Assembly: GCA_001698425.1 (NCBI GenBank)
Contig: MBRE01000040.1
Coordinates: forward strand, 26,642-90,641
Direction of reading: 5' to 3'
Source: Oscillatoriales cyanobacterium USR001
GTDB lineage: Bacteria; Cyanobacteriota; Cyanobacteriia; Cyanobacteriales; Microcoleaceae
Length of the DNA: 64,000 nt
Below are positions 1-8,717 of the stretch, piece after piece. The notes under the pieces are model-generated. The model had not been told where the DNA came from. It worked only from the letters and a program-made list of their open reading frames with translations, and did not search any database. Positions within the stretch are counted from its first letter, which is position 1, and each line of letters begins with the position of its first letter. The translations under genes were made by a program, and so were the position numbers.

Positions 1-2
1 GT

Positions 3-2021
3 TATCGACGTTTAGTGGAACTATCGCCAGAAGCGATCGTTGTCCATAGCGAAGGCAGCATCTCCTACATCAATGGGGCTGGGGCTAAACTACTTGGCGC
101 TAATTCGGCTGCGGAACTGATTGGCTTTCCCATTTTGAATTTGATTCATCCCGACTATCAAGAAATAGTCAGAGTCCGCATTCAACAAGTTCAAGAGAAA
201 AACCAAAACACCAGCCCGATGGAAGAAAAAATGATCCGGCTGGATGGGAAAATAATAGATGTAGAAATATCAGGAATTCCTGCTACATATCAAGGGAAAA
301 CAGCCACCCAAATGATCGTCAGAGACATTACGGAACGCAAACGTGCCCAACAACAACTTGTCCATGATGCTTTCCACGATGCTTTGACGCAACTACCAAA
401 TCGTGCTTTATTTATTGAGCGTGTTGGCCAAGCAATTCGCCGTTCCAAACAACAGCCAGATTATAAATTTGCGGTACTATTCTTGGATTTAGATCGCTTT
501 AAAGTGGTGAATGATAGTCTCGGTCATACTGTGGGAGATCGACTGTTAATCGCGATCGCCAGCCGTATTACTTCCTGTCTCCACCCTTCCGATACGGCAG
601 CCAGACTAGGAGGAGATGAATTTACCGTTTTATTAGAAGGAATTAACAGTCTCGGCGATGCCACCATTATCGCTAACAATATCAATCAAGAATTAGCCCA
701 TCCCTTTAACCTTGAAGGACACGAAGTCTTTACCACTGTCAGCATCGGTATTGTTTTCAGTCAAAGCGAAAATACCACATCAAATGGGGATGACAGTCGA
801 TACCCGCACTGCCCCATGTACAATCATCCCGAAGACCTACTCAGGGATGCAGACATTGCCATGTACCGGGCAAAGGCTCTTGGTAAAGCCCGCCATGAAG
901 TATTTAACTTTGCCATGCACGACCAAACGCTTTCTCTGTTGCAGTTGGAAACTGATTTGCGACGGGCAATTCAAGAAAGCTGCCAGATAGAAGCTATTGG
1001 AAAGGCTAATTTTTTGCCAAAGCTGGCAACAAACTCTGCACAAAATATTATCAAAGATCGCGGTTCTGAGGGTTCTCGAAATAATAGATTGTTGCTACAT
1101 TATCAGCCGATTATTTCACTTTTTACTGGCAGAATTAGCGGTTTTGAGGCACTTGTCCGTTGGCAACACCCAACCAGGGGTTTAGTTTCCCCTGGGGAAT
1201 TTATTCCAGTGGCGGAAGAAACTGGTTTGATTATTCCTTTGGGAACTTGGGTTTTAAGGGAAGCTTGCCATCAGTTGCGGATTTGGGAAGAACTTTTGGC
1301 ACAGGAAGCAGGAGGTAGAGAGGAAGCGATCGCAGAATTAGGGGAGTGTGAAAGCAGGGAAGTAGAAAGCAGGGAAGATGGAAATCTCTCCTATGCACCT
1401 ATGCCCTGCCCCTATGCGCCTATGGGTTTGTGTCCCTCTGGGATTGTATCCTCTTATTCCTCTAAACCTGCGATCGCGCACTCCGTTTCCCCTCTAACTA
1501 TGAGCGTTAATCTTTCTGGTAAACAGTTGGGACAAATTAATTTGTTCGATCAAATCGATCAAATTTTGCAAGAAACTGGCTGTAATCCTAGCAATTTAAA
1601 GTTGGAAATTACTGAAAGCATGATTGTGGAGAATCTGAGTTCGGCCAGTACGATGCTGTCACAGTTGAAAGCTAGAAAGATTCAGTTGTCAATTGATGAT
1701 TTTGGTACGGGTTATTCTTCTTTGAGTTATTTGCATCGCTTTCCGCTGGATACTCTGAAAATTGACCGTTCTTTTGTCAGTCCTTTGGGTGCAGATGGTA
1801 TCGGTGGTGGTCGTCCTCTGCAAATTGTCCGGGCGATTGTGACTTTGGCTCATAATTTGGGGCTTGAGGCGATCGCGGAAGGTGTGGAAACTAAAGAGCA
1901 ACTTGTTGAACTCCAGAAACTTGAATGCGAACACGCTCAAGGATTTTTGTTCTCGAAACCCCTTGATAGTGAGGCCGCAACTAAGTTTCTTTTGCAAAAA
2001 AGGTTAACTGTTAACGGTTAA
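3..2021 (+). CDS. PAS-GGDEF-EAL cyclic-di-GMP enzyme, 5' truncated by window edge
   Basis: The protein makes and/or breaks down the second messenger c-di-GMP. The frame is open through the left edge: codons before the GTG at 15 read YRRL and continue into a typical PAS opening ([10 protein letters not shown]), so that GTG is internal and the true start lies outside. From the GTG, a PAS domain spans about residues 1-110, and GGDEF about 115-300 with an intact RLGGDEF motif. EAL spans about 345-655 with FEALVRW and KIDRSF conserved, so both activities look possible. The EAL domain carries an unusual insert of about 60 residues (nt about 1295-1495) made of Glu/Gly-rich and Pro/Cys/Met-rich low-complexity sequence, before the conserved [12 protein letters not shown] segment. 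The gene ends in a GTTAACN tandem array that supplies the last codons and the stop. Confidence 0.93.
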   Translation, partial: YRRLVELSPEAIVVHSEGSISYINGAGAKLLGANSAAELIGFPILNLIHPDYQEIVRVRIQQVQEKNQNTSPMEEKMIRLDGKIIDVEISGIPATYQGKTATQMIVRDITERKRAQQQLVHDAFHDALTQLPNRALFIERVGQAIRRSKQQPDYKFAVLFLDLDRFKVVNDSLGHTVGDRLLIAIASRITSCLHPSDTAARLGGDEFTVLLEGINSLGDATIIANNINQELAHPFNLEGHEVFTTVSIGIVFSQSENTTSNGDDSRYPHCPMYNHPEDLLRDADIAMYRAKALGKARHEVFNFAMHDQTLSLLQLETDLRRAIQESCQIEAIGKANFLPKLATNSAQNIIKDRGSEGSRNNRLLLHYQPIISLFTGRISGFEALVRWQHPTRGLVSPGEFIPVAEETGLIIPLGTWVLREACHQLRIWEELLAQEAGGREEAIAELGECESREVESREDGNLSYAPMPCPYAPMGLCPSGIVSSYSSKPAIAHSVSPLTMSVNLSGKQLGQINLFDQIDQILQETGCNPSNLKLEITESMIVENLSSASTMLSQLKARKIQLSIDDFGTGYSSLSYLHRFPLDTLKIDRSFVSPLGADGIGGGRPLQIVRAIVTLAHNLGLEAIAEGVETKEQLVELQKLECEHAQGFLFSKPLDSEAATKFLLQKRLTVNG

Positions 2022-2048
2022 CTGTTAACTGTTAATTGTTAACTGTTA
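2000..2048. repeat. GTTAACN short tandem repeat array
   Basis: About seven heptamer units of the GTTAAC(T/G) type cover the 3' end and stop codon of the GGDEF-EAL gene. Similar arrays lie near 19345, 23092, 32515 and 63726. Such heptamer arrays (STRRs) are typical of filamentous cyanobacteria. Confidence 0.9.
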
Positions 2049-2170
2049 CAATCAGTAAGTCTTGGTGCTTAATGTTATTCGCGATCTCTGTGAATTTACG
2101 GAGAACTTCTGTTTTTGCGCGATCGAACGGTAATGAAACCGTTGATTTTTCTATGGTTTTCGTACAGTTT

Positions 2171-2202
2171 CCCAATTATGTGACTTAAATCACATAATTG
2201 GG
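2171..2202. promoter_or_regulatory. CRP-like palindrome (TGTGA-N6-TCACA)
   Basis: A perfect 13-bp inverted repeat (CCCAATTATGTGA, 6-nt spacer, TCACATAATTGGG) contains the exact core TGTGA-N6-TCACA, the consensus for CRP-family cAMP receptor proteins including cyanobacterial SyCRP1. It lies about 124 nt upstream of the small ORF at 2326. No T-tract follows, so a terminator is less likely. A second weaker inverted repeat (GTGATGA/TCATCAC) lies at about 2202-2238. Binding is inferred, not shown. Confidence 0.5.
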
Positions 2203-2325
2203 TGATGAAAATCATACTTACGTAATGTTTGTCATCACAAAGGTTAATTGAAAAAACCGTAACACTATATCTAGTAGCATTCCTTAAAAAACTTATCCAT
2301 TTTAATTAAGAGGAAGCCAAACTGT

Positions 2326-2514
2326 ATGTCTACTTACCAACTCACATTAGAAGAACTCTTTGGTCAAGTGATGTTTTCTAGCGTCGTTACTCGCAATGAC
2401 CGACAACAGATTAGATCAGCACTTTTAGGTGGTGGACTCAACGAAGACGAACACGCGATTATTAATCGTCTTTTATATAATGTACGTCGGGGTTGGGTAA
2501 GAATCATCGATTAA
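2326..2514 (+). CDS. Small conserved hypothetical protein (62 aa)
   Basis: No domain is recognised. The protein is short and soluble, with no signal peptide or membrane segment. It looks helical, with an LEELFGQVM segment at the N-terminus and a conserved-looking C-terminal block (EDEHAIINRLLYNVRRGW). An AAGAGGAAG purine stretch lies upstream of the ATG. It stands alone between the GGDEF-EAL gene and convergent aspS, and is preceded by the CRP-like palindrome, so cAMP control is possible. Composition and isolation suggest a real small cyanobacterial gene, but the function is unknown. Confidence 0.7.
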   Translation: MSTYQLTLEELFGQVMFSSVVTRNDRQQIRSALLGGGLNEDEHAIINRLLYNVRRGWVRIID

Positions 2515-2617
2515 GGGTGAAATCACTTTGTATGTATAATAATTCTGCTCGATCGGCGGGAAGTAATAACCGCCGAATATCTTATTAGGCGTTTCTGAAT
2601 CACAGATGATTGGGTTT

Positions 2618-2652
2618 GTAGTAAGCGCCAAGCGCGCTAAAGCGCTTACTAC
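2618..2652. repeat. TAGTAAGCGC palindromic repeat, copy A
   Basis: An inverted repeat with arms GTAGTAAGCGC and GCGCTTACTAC lies between the 3' ends of two convergent genes. It is one of five family members in the window (others near 12234, 36246, 52846 and 63846). It could form a strong hairpin and act as a bidirectional terminator. Confidence 0.85.
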
Positions 2653-2655
2653 GAA

Positions 2656-4443
2656 CTAGGGCTTCGGCTTATAAGTCGATTGTACCTGCAATTCCTTCAA
2701 CTGTTTCGCATCTACGCCAGACGGTGCATTTGTCAACAGACACCCCGCTTGTTGAGTCTTAGGAAAAGCAATTACATCTCTAATCGAATCCTCACCAGCT
2801 AATAGCATCACCAATCGATCCAAGCCGTAAGCAATTCCCCCATGAGGCGGCGTACCATACTCAAAAGCATCTAATAAAAAGCCAAACTTATTGTAAGCTT
2901 CCTCCGTAGATAAACCAATAGCATCAAAAACTTTTTCCTGAATTTCTCGCTGATAAATCCGCCGGGAGCCGCCGCCGATTTCTGTGCCATTTAAAACTAA
3001 ATCGTAAGCTTGGGCTCTGGCTGTTTTCAAATCGTTAATATCATCGGGATGGGGAGCCGTAAATGGGTGATGTAATGCTTCTAAACGCTTCTCATCTGCA
3101 TTCCATTCAAACATGGGAAAATCTGTCACCCACAAGAGAGCAATTTTCTCTTTTTCAATCAATCCTAATTCTTGACCAAGAGTTAAACGCAACCGATCTA
3201 AAGTCTTATTTACTGTGGGTGCATCACCAGCACCAAACAATAGTAAATGGCCAGGTTTTGCACCAGTTCGATCGAGTAATTCCTGTTTTTGCTCCTCTTT
3301 CAAATTGTCTTTAATTGCCCCAATTGTATCAATTTCGCCATTGTCGCGAACCCGAATATAAGCAAGTCCTTTGGCTCCCGCTTCTGTTGCTTCCTTGAAT
3401 AAGTCGCCACCGGGTTTAATTCGGACATTTGAGATCGCATCATTTCCTCCGGGAATTGGCAATATTTTAACGATTCCGCCAGAGGCTACAGCACCAGAAA
3501 ATACTTTAAAACCGGAATCTTTCATTAAGTCGGAAACATCAACTAATTCTAAACCAAAGCGAGTATCTGGTTTGTCGCTCCCGTATTTTTCCATTGCTTC
3601 AGTATAGGTTAAACGAGGGAAAGGACGAGGTAAATCTATGCCTTTAACGGCTTTGAATATTTGACAGGTTAAACCTTCATTTAACTCAATAATTTCTTCC
3701 AAAGACATGAAGCTCATTTCCATGTCTAATTGAGTAAATTCTGGTTGTCGATCGGCCCGCAAATCTTCATCTCGAAAACAACGGGCAATTTGATAATATC
3801 GATCGAATCCAGATACCATTAATAATTGTTTAAACAATTGCGGTGACTGGGGTAAAGCGTACCATTCGCCGCCATTGACGCGACTGGGAACTAGATAATC
3901 TCTTGCACCTTCAGGGGTAGAACGAGTTAAAATTGGGGTTTCTACTTCGATGAAACCTTCGATGTCTTCGAGGTAACGGCGAATAGTTTTGACAACTTGG
4001 TGACGGAGTTGTAAATTGCTACTCATGCGGTGGCGGCGCAAATCTAAGTAGCGATATTTTAATCGTAAATCTTCTCGAACATCTTCAGTTTCGGCTGTGG
4101 AAACTTGAAAGGGTAATTGTTTACGAACTGCATTGAGTAATTCAATTTCGATCGCGTAAATTTCTACTTCACCAGTTGCTAATTTAGGATTAACGGAATC
4201 TGCGGGTCGCCGCGTTACTTTCCCAGTAATTCTTACTACATATTCGCTGCGTAAATGGTCAGCGGCTTGATAAGAAGTTGGTGTGCGTTGAGGATCGCTG
4301 ACTATTTGAATAAGTCCGGTGCGATCGCGCAAGTCGAGAAAAATCACACCACCGTGATCGCGGCGACGATCTACCCATCCGCATAGGGAGACAGTTTCTC
4401 CAATACGATCGCTTAGGATTTTGCCGCAATAGTGGGTTCGCAT
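2656..4443 (-). CDS. aspS: Aspartyl-tRNA synthetase
   Basis: AspRS charges tRNA-Asp with aspartate in the cytoplasm. Length (595 aa) and order match the bacterial type: N-terminal OB-fold anticodon-binding domain ([14 protein letters not shown]), class II catalytic core with motif 2 ([18 protein letters not shown]), a bacterial GAD insertion domain at about residues 300-420, and motif 3 ([16 protein letters not shown]). The gene stands alone. Cyanobacterial AspRS can be discriminating or non-discriminating; this cannot be decided by eye. Confidence 0.97.
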   Translation of the reverse strand: MRTHYCGKILSDRIGETVSLCGWVDRRRDHGGVIFLDLRDRTGLIQIVSDPQRTPTSYQAADHLRSEYVVRITGKVTRRPADSVNPKLATGEVEIYAIEIELLNAVRKQLPFQVSTAETEDVREDLRLKYRYLDLRRHRMSSNLQLRHQVVKTIRRYLEDIEGFIEVETPILTRSTPEGARDYLVPSRVNGGEWYALPQSPQLFKQLLMVSGFDRYYQIARCFRDEDLRADRQPEFTQLDMEMSFMSLEEIIELNEGLTCQIFKAVKGIDLPRPFPRLTYTEAMEKYGSDKPDTRFGLELVDVSDLMKDSGFKVFSGAVASGGIVKILPIPGGNDAISNVRIKPGGDLFKEATEAGAKGLAYIRVRDNGEIDTIGAIKDNLKEEQKQELLDRTGAKPGHLLLFGAGDAPTVNKTLDRLRLTLGQELGLIEKEKIALLWVTDFPMFEWNADEKRLEALHHPFTAPHPDDINDLKTARAQAYDLVLNGTEIGGGSRRIYQREIQEKVFDAIGLSTEEAYNKFGFLLDAFEYGTPPHGGIAYGLDRLVMLLAGEDSIRDVIAFPKTQQAGCLLTNAPSGVDAKQLKELQVQSTYKPKP

Positions 4444-4556
4444 AGTTTTTAATTCAGGTTTTTAGAATTGAGTACAAGTAATTTACCAGTATAGAAGCAA
4501 CAGGCAGAGAATACAAGAAGAGAAAGAAATTTTGTAAGAAAAGAAGAAATTTTTTA

Positions 4557-5150
4557 TTACTCTAATTCTTCGGGATTTGTTGGCAAAAGAGCAGATTCTG
4601 GGGGGCGTGGGTGTGGATGCGTACCTTTATTTGTCGGGTTAGTGTAATTTTCTGATTCTGAAGTAGAACTATAACTATCAGAGTAGCTATCAGAGTAACT
4701 GTCATCTAAGGTGGAATTTCTCAAGGAAAGAGGAGTTCTTTGGCTGTGGGAAATGCGATCGTATGAGCGGCGATCGCTTACTGATGGCTTACGAGTTAAA
4801 GTTTTCCAAGCAACTTGAACGCCTGTCAAAATATTACGAGTAGTGGTTTGTACTTTTTGGGCTTGCTTTTTGGCACCGCCTATACTCCGATCCACTTGTT
4901 TAACAATTTCGCCAGCACTTTGGACACCTTCGCTCACGTCGTCAGTAAGTTCCGTGATTTCTAAGCCAGTTAAACGGATCGCTTCTAGGGTGGGGGGCAT
5001 CTCCCTTGAGAGAGTATCAGCTAATTTTTCCACGCTGCGGGCTGCCCGCGCTAGTGCTTGTACTGCGGGTAATAGAGCTATTAAAACAGCAGTAAGGCTG
5101 ACTGCAACTAAGAAAATGGATAGTGCAAGCCAAAACACAGGGTCAGTCAC
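4557..5150 (-). CDS. DUF948-like membrane-anchored coiled-coil protein
   Basis: One N-terminal membrane helix (about residues 7-30) is followed by a long amphipathic/coiled-coil stretch (about 35-115) of the DUF948 type. The low-complexity tail contains three Ser-Asp-Ser-Tyr units. DUF948 proteins are small membrane proteins often found beside YtxH-like genes; their role is unknown. Here the upstream neighbour on the same strand is a YtxH-like gene, separated by a GGAAGAA tandem array, so cotranscription is possible but not assured. Confidence 0.7.
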   Translation of the reverse strand: MTDPVFWLALSIFLVAVSLTAVLIALLPAVQALARAARSVEKLADTLSREMPPTLEAIRLTGLEITELTDDVSEGVQSAGEIVKQVDRSIGGAKKQAQKVQTTTRNILTGVQVAWKTLTRKPSVSDRRSYDRISHSQRTPLSLRNSTLDDSYSDSYSDSYSSTSESENYTNPTNKGTHPHPRPPESALLPTNPEELE

Positions 5151-5168
5151 GGGATCTCACTATCAAGT

Positions 5169-5273
5169 AGAAGGAAGAAGGAAGAAGGAAGAGGGAAGAA
5201 GGAAGAAGGAAAAAGGAAGAGGGAAGAAGGAAAAAGGAAGAAGGAAGAAGGAAGAAGGAAGAAGGAAGAGGTA
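5169..5273. repeat. GGAAGAA short tandem repeat array
   Basis: About 14 imperfect units of a purine-only heptamer (GGAAGAA, with GGAAGAG and GGAAAAA variants) lie between the DUF948-like and YtxH-like genes. The same array type occurs at 32373-32499 and, as its complement, at 59333-59373. Confidence 0.9.
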
Positions 5274-5383
5274 AGAAAGCTTAGACAGCTAGGGTTTTAT
5301 TCATCTTTATTTTAGGTTTAATTAGGTGGATTTTACTTGTTGAAATTTTCGTGAAATTTTAGGGTTTTAGGTAGGTGAGTTAG

Positions 5384-5767
5384 TTACAGCGCTGAATTTG
5401 GCTGTTGAGGGAAACGTTTGGCGGGATCTCGTGGGGGAAGCTGAGATTCGCGGTGATTTTCTGATTCTGTTTGAGATAGAGTTTGCCGATCGCTGCTATA
5501 GGCTTCTAAACCGGCGGCGATCGCTTCTTTTAGCCTATCTAGGGTTTCTTCCCAGTTTTCCAACGCTGATTCAGAAAAGCGATCGGCTTGGAGTTGGACG
5601 CTAGTGGATAAATCTTCTACTAACTCTGGGAGTGCGTCGGCGGATTTTTTTAAGAGTTTCCGCGTTTGCTGACCGGTGCGAGGAGCAATTAGCAAACCGA
5701 TCGCCGTACCGATGGCAGAGCCAACTAGAAGTCCTCCTGCAAATAATCCAAAACGTTTATTTGACAT
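5384..5767 (-). CDS. YtxH domain-containing protein
   Basis: The N-terminal glycine-rich membrane segment (FAGGLLVGSAIGTAIGLLIAP, about residues 8-28), followed by RTGQQTRKLL, is the classic YtxH signature. The rest is helical and acidic, with a polar tail. YtxH-like proteins are envelope-associated and often stress-linked; no enzymatic role is known. It sits between a DUF948-like gene and another small TM/coiled-coil gene on the same strand. Confidence 0.85.
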   Translation of the reverse strand: MSNKRFGLFAGGLLVGSAIGTAIGLLIAPRTGQQTRKLLKKSADALPELVEDLSTSVQLQADRFSESALENWEETLDRLKEAIAAGLEAYSSDRQTLSQTESENHRESQLPPRDPAKRFPQQPNSAL

Positions 5768-5853
5768 TTTTATAGTCTTAATTCTATAGGCTGTTTTTTG
5801 CCTGGGGGCTTTGGGGAATATCTTAGCGTTATTTGTATTCTGGTTGAGAGAGT

Positions 5854-6159
5854 TTATTTAAAACGTGGAGAGCGTCGCCGCCACAGGGTTTGTCCGAGAG
5901 TCAGGAAACTGAAAATTTGCTGGAGTTTTTGCGCTTGAGATTCCAGTTTCTGGTATTGCTGTCGTAGTTTTCGAGTTCTTTTCTCGCCTTTGGCTATACT
6001 GCTGGGTGCTTGACTGAGGACTTTGTGGGTTCTGCGTTCCATTGCGATCGCTGTTTTTTCAACGCGATCGAGTGTCCGTTTGACTTGCCATACTTGCCGA
6101 GCCATGTAAAAACAAATTAGGGATATTAATAGATTAATCATTAAAACCGCTGTTAGCAT
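5854..6159 (-). CDS. Small membrane-anchored coiled-coil protein (101 aa)
   Basis: An N-terminal membrane helix (about residues 4-22) is followed by a basic coiled-coil region (about 25-85). No named family is recognised. It lies first in the same-strand trio with the YtxH-like and DUF948-like genes. Its start region faces the divergent DUF1400 hydrolase with about 60 bp between the likely starts. An alternative upstream minus-strand ORF (6153-6422) lies inside the hydrolase gene and is a shadow. Confidence 0.6.
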   Translation of the reverse strand: MLTAVLMINLLISLICFYMARQVWQVKRTLDRVEKTAIAMERRTHKVLSQAPSSIAKGEKRTRKLRQQYQKLESQAQKLQQIFSFLTLGQTLWRRRSPRFK

Positions 6160-6222
6160 TTGGCTCCTATTTTTTTAATTACCCTGGGGCGAAAATTTGG
6201 GACAGTAAGGTGGTATACCTCA

Positions 6223-7896
6223 ATGAATAGTCCGACAAGCATAAATATCATGGGATTAAAATTCAGATGGCTGTCTTCAGCAGTAGGTATAGTCAGCGCG
6301 ATCGCCAGTATCAATACAATAGCAACTCCAGTACAAGCTGCTGAAACGATTATCATCCGCAAAGGATTTTTCGAGTTTTCGATCGCGGTGACAGATTTAC
6401 GATCGCTTGTAGAAACCGGCAAACTTCCCGAAAGCCTGCAAAGTTATGCAGCGGCGCTTTCACCTCAACAGCGCGGCCAAATTTACGGCGCTCTCAAAGC
6501 GAAAATTCCCCTCAGTGTTGTCACCGTTAGCAACCTACTTAATACCCAAATTGGTACAGCTATCCTCGCCGATCTTGCTACGGTAACACCTCGACGGGAC
6601 AATGCGGGAGTCCTAGCGCTACGAGCCGCCTTGGTATTGGGTGCGAGAGCGCCAGGGGGGTTGTCCGTACTTAGCTTTATTGAAGCTTATCCAGGTCAAA
6701 GAATTATGGTTGATTTGGATCGAGCTTTTGCGGTGATGCAAAACTTAAATGCAGGTTTTTGGCAGACGCAAAGATTTATGGCCGCGATCGCGCCGCAATT
6801 AGCCGCTAGAAATACTAATATCAAATTTCCTTTCGATCCTACCCAAAAGGGTTCTAATGCAGTTCAGATACTCAAATTAGACTTATTTGATAGTAAACGC
6901 AATCGCCGCATTCCTGTCGATCTCTATTCGTCAGCAGCTACAAATCTTGACAAACCGGTGATTGTCTTTTCTCATGGTTTGGGTTCCATTCGGAGTGACT
7001 TGCGTTATTTAGCAGAACATTTAGCTTCTTATGGCTATCCAGTGGCGGCGTTGGAACATCCTGGTAGTAATGAAGCTCATACTAATGCTGCGATCGCAGG
7101 TAAAGGTATTATCTTAGAAGCACAAGAATTTCTCGATCGTCCTAAAGACATTAGTTTTGTCCTCGATGAACTTGCCAAAGTCAATAAAACAGAAACTTCC
7201 CTATTAGGAAAACTCTCCACAGACAAGGTGATGGTAATTGGTTATTCCTTCGGCGGCGCAACTGCGCTTTCCCTTGCGGGAGCAGAAATACAATTAACTA
7301 AACTTAAAGAACGTTGTCAAAGTCAATTAATTGCCTTTAGCTTAGGTGAGGGAATTCAATGTGCGGCGGCGGGACTTCCTGAAAATAGCTACCAACTCCG
7401 CGATCCTCGAATTAAAAGAGCGATCTCGATGAATCCAACTACATCTTTATTGTTTGGTGAAACGGGATTGAATGCGATCGCAATTCCTACGATGATTGTC
7501 GCTGCTTCGGCTGATAAAACTACTCCCGCCTTAACGGAACAAGTTGCCAGATTTTCCCAAATTCCCTCTCCCAAATGGTTAGTTGGTTTTCTAGGTGGTA
7601 CGCATTTGAGTGTTAAAGATCCAAGTGCAACTTTAGATCAAGTAGGTAAACCCAGTACAGCAGTTTCTGGGGATGAAGTAGTAGGCGATCGAGCTATTAG
7701 CGTTCGTAATTACATTAAAGCTATTAGTTTAGCAATGGCCGCTCAACTTACAACCGATGGCGATCAATACAAGGTATTTCTTACATCAGATTATGCTCAA
7801 TTTGCCTCTACATCGGCAATTCCAGTGCGCTTGGTGACAGAAATTCCCCCGGAAGCTGAAGCAGTAGTACAAAGTTTTATCAAGGAGAATCAATAG
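6223..7896 (+). CDS. DUF1400 alpha/beta hydrolase, exported
   Basis: A predicted periplasmic esterase/lipase-like hydrolase. The frame opens at 6160, but the sequence before 6223 does not resemble a signal peptide. Starts at 6223 or 6250 give a good one ending at PVQAAE, so 6223 is used. The DUF1400 domain (about residues 35-155) precedes a dienelactone-hydrolase-like fold with nucleophile elbow GYSFGGA, an acid in ASADKTTP and a His in GGTHLS. The substrate is unknown. A paralogue with the same architecture lies at 13520-15235. DUF1400 plus hydrolase is a cyanobacterial combination. Confidence 0.88.
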   Translation: MNSPTSINIMGLKFRWLSSAVGIVSAIASINTIATPVQAAETIIIRKGFFEFSIAVTDLRSLVETGKLPESLQSYAAALSPQQRGQIYGALKAKIPLSVVTVSNLLNTQIGTAILADLATVTPRRDNAGVLALRAALVLGARAPGGLSVLSFIEAYPGQRIMVDLDRAFAVMQNLNAGFWQTQRFMAAIAPQLAARNTNIKFPFDPTQKGSNAVQILKLDLFDSKRNRRIPVDLYSSAATNLDKPVIVFSHGLGSIRSDLRYLAEHLASYGYPVAALEHPGSNEAHTNAAIAGKGIILEAQEFLDRPKDISFVLDELAKVNKTETSLLGKLSTDKVMVIGYSFGGATALSLAGAEIQLTKLKERCQSQLIAFSLGEGIQCAAAGLPENSYQLRDPRIKRAISMNPTTSLLFGETGLNAIAIPTMIVAASADKTTPALTEQVARFSQIPSPKWLVGFLGGTHLSVKDPSATLDQVGKPSTAVSGDEVVGDRAISVRNYIKAISLAMAAQLTTDGDQYKVFLTSDYAQFASTSAIPVRLVTEIPPEAEAVVQSFIKENQ

Positions 7897-7986
7897 AAAG
7901 AATTACACACATCAATTTCTCTAGGGCGGTGCCCCCGTGCCCGCCATGATTCCTGGTTTATGATAGGAATTTCATAAGTTACCCAT

Positions 7987-8706
7987 CTAGTGTTTTCCAA
8001 GTGATAACATTTGAATGAAAAGTCTTGATTCAGGAACAGAGCTAAAAATTCTCTCTACACTTTTGGGTGTTATATAGTTCAAAGCCTTCTTTTCAAAATC
8101 TTCATCTCGAAGTTGTCCCAAATTATCAGTTCCATAGAGTAATTGCTTCAACTCTTTAGGTTTCTTGCCATAGTAAGGAATAGCAGGTTCCTTTGCCGCA
8201 GCAACAAAAACTTCAGAAGAAGGAAAGCAAACTAGAGGTATTATGACGGGTAAATATTGGTAAGAATAACCGTCTCGTGATTTAAGATCGTAAAAATTCT
8301 CTATTGCTCCGATAAAGATTTTAGATATACTAAAACTCCAATCTTCTTGAAAATATGCCTCAGCACTTGATAAAGACTTCTCTGCATCAGTTGTAATTAA
8401 CAAAATGTCTCGATTAGAAAGTTCACCAAAACCTACTTCAGTTTCAAAATCAGAAAATGCAGCAACTAAAATATTTGTAATGTTCTTTTGCAGTTCAACC
8501 GCAGGTTCGCCAGGTAGATAGTAATTGCTTTTCTTATTTGCTGAATTCCAGTAACGATCTACGTAATCTCGTAATGTTTGTCTCCTCAGTTCATAAGTAT
8601 TAAATCCTGTGCCACTTAATCCTCCATTTAGTAGTAAACATTTAATAAACTTACTAAATATCTGATAATCAGTTGCTCCATCACTAACAATCCCTATATT
8701 CCTCAT
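7987..8706 (-). CDS. Unknown protein paired with ATPase; possible Toprim-like effector
   Basis: The protein is about 239 aa and not firmly recognised. The ATG at 8706 is chosen because an AGGTGG ribosome site precedes it, just after the ATPase stop; an upstream in-frame start at 8742 would overlap the ATPase. It begins with a strand then SDGATDY, resembling the E/D-G-x-T-D opening of Toprim/DUF4276-type proteins, and has an acidic LLITTDAEKS segment further on. There is no membrane segment. It follows the ATPase by about 11 nt, so the two are almost certainly cotranscribed and likely act together. By analogy with ATPase plus Toprim defence pairs it may be the effector; this is inference. Confidence 0.6.
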   Translation of the reverse strand: MRNIGIVSDGATDYQIFSKFIKCLLLNGGLSGTGFNTYELRRQTLRDYVDRYWNSANKKSNYYLPGEPAVELQKNITNILVAAFSDFETEVGFGELSNRDILLITTDAEKSLSSAEAYFQEDWSFSISKIFIGAIENFYDLKSRDGYSYQYLPVIIPLVCFPSSEVFVAAAKEPAIPYYGKKPKELKQLLYGTDNLGQLRDEDFEKKALNYITPKSVERIFSSVPESRLFIQMLSLGKH

Positions 8707-8717
8707 TATTGCCACCT

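Noticed and set aside
2171..2202. Palindrome considered as a rho-independent terminator of the GGDEF-EAL gene
   Set aside because: It lies about 150 bp after the stop, is AT-rich and lacks a following T-tract; the CRP-type core fits better.
6153..6422. 89-codon minus-strand frame with a hydrophobic stretch
   Set aside because: It lies inside the N-terminal coding region of the DUF1400 hydrolase, whose signal peptide and domain are clear.
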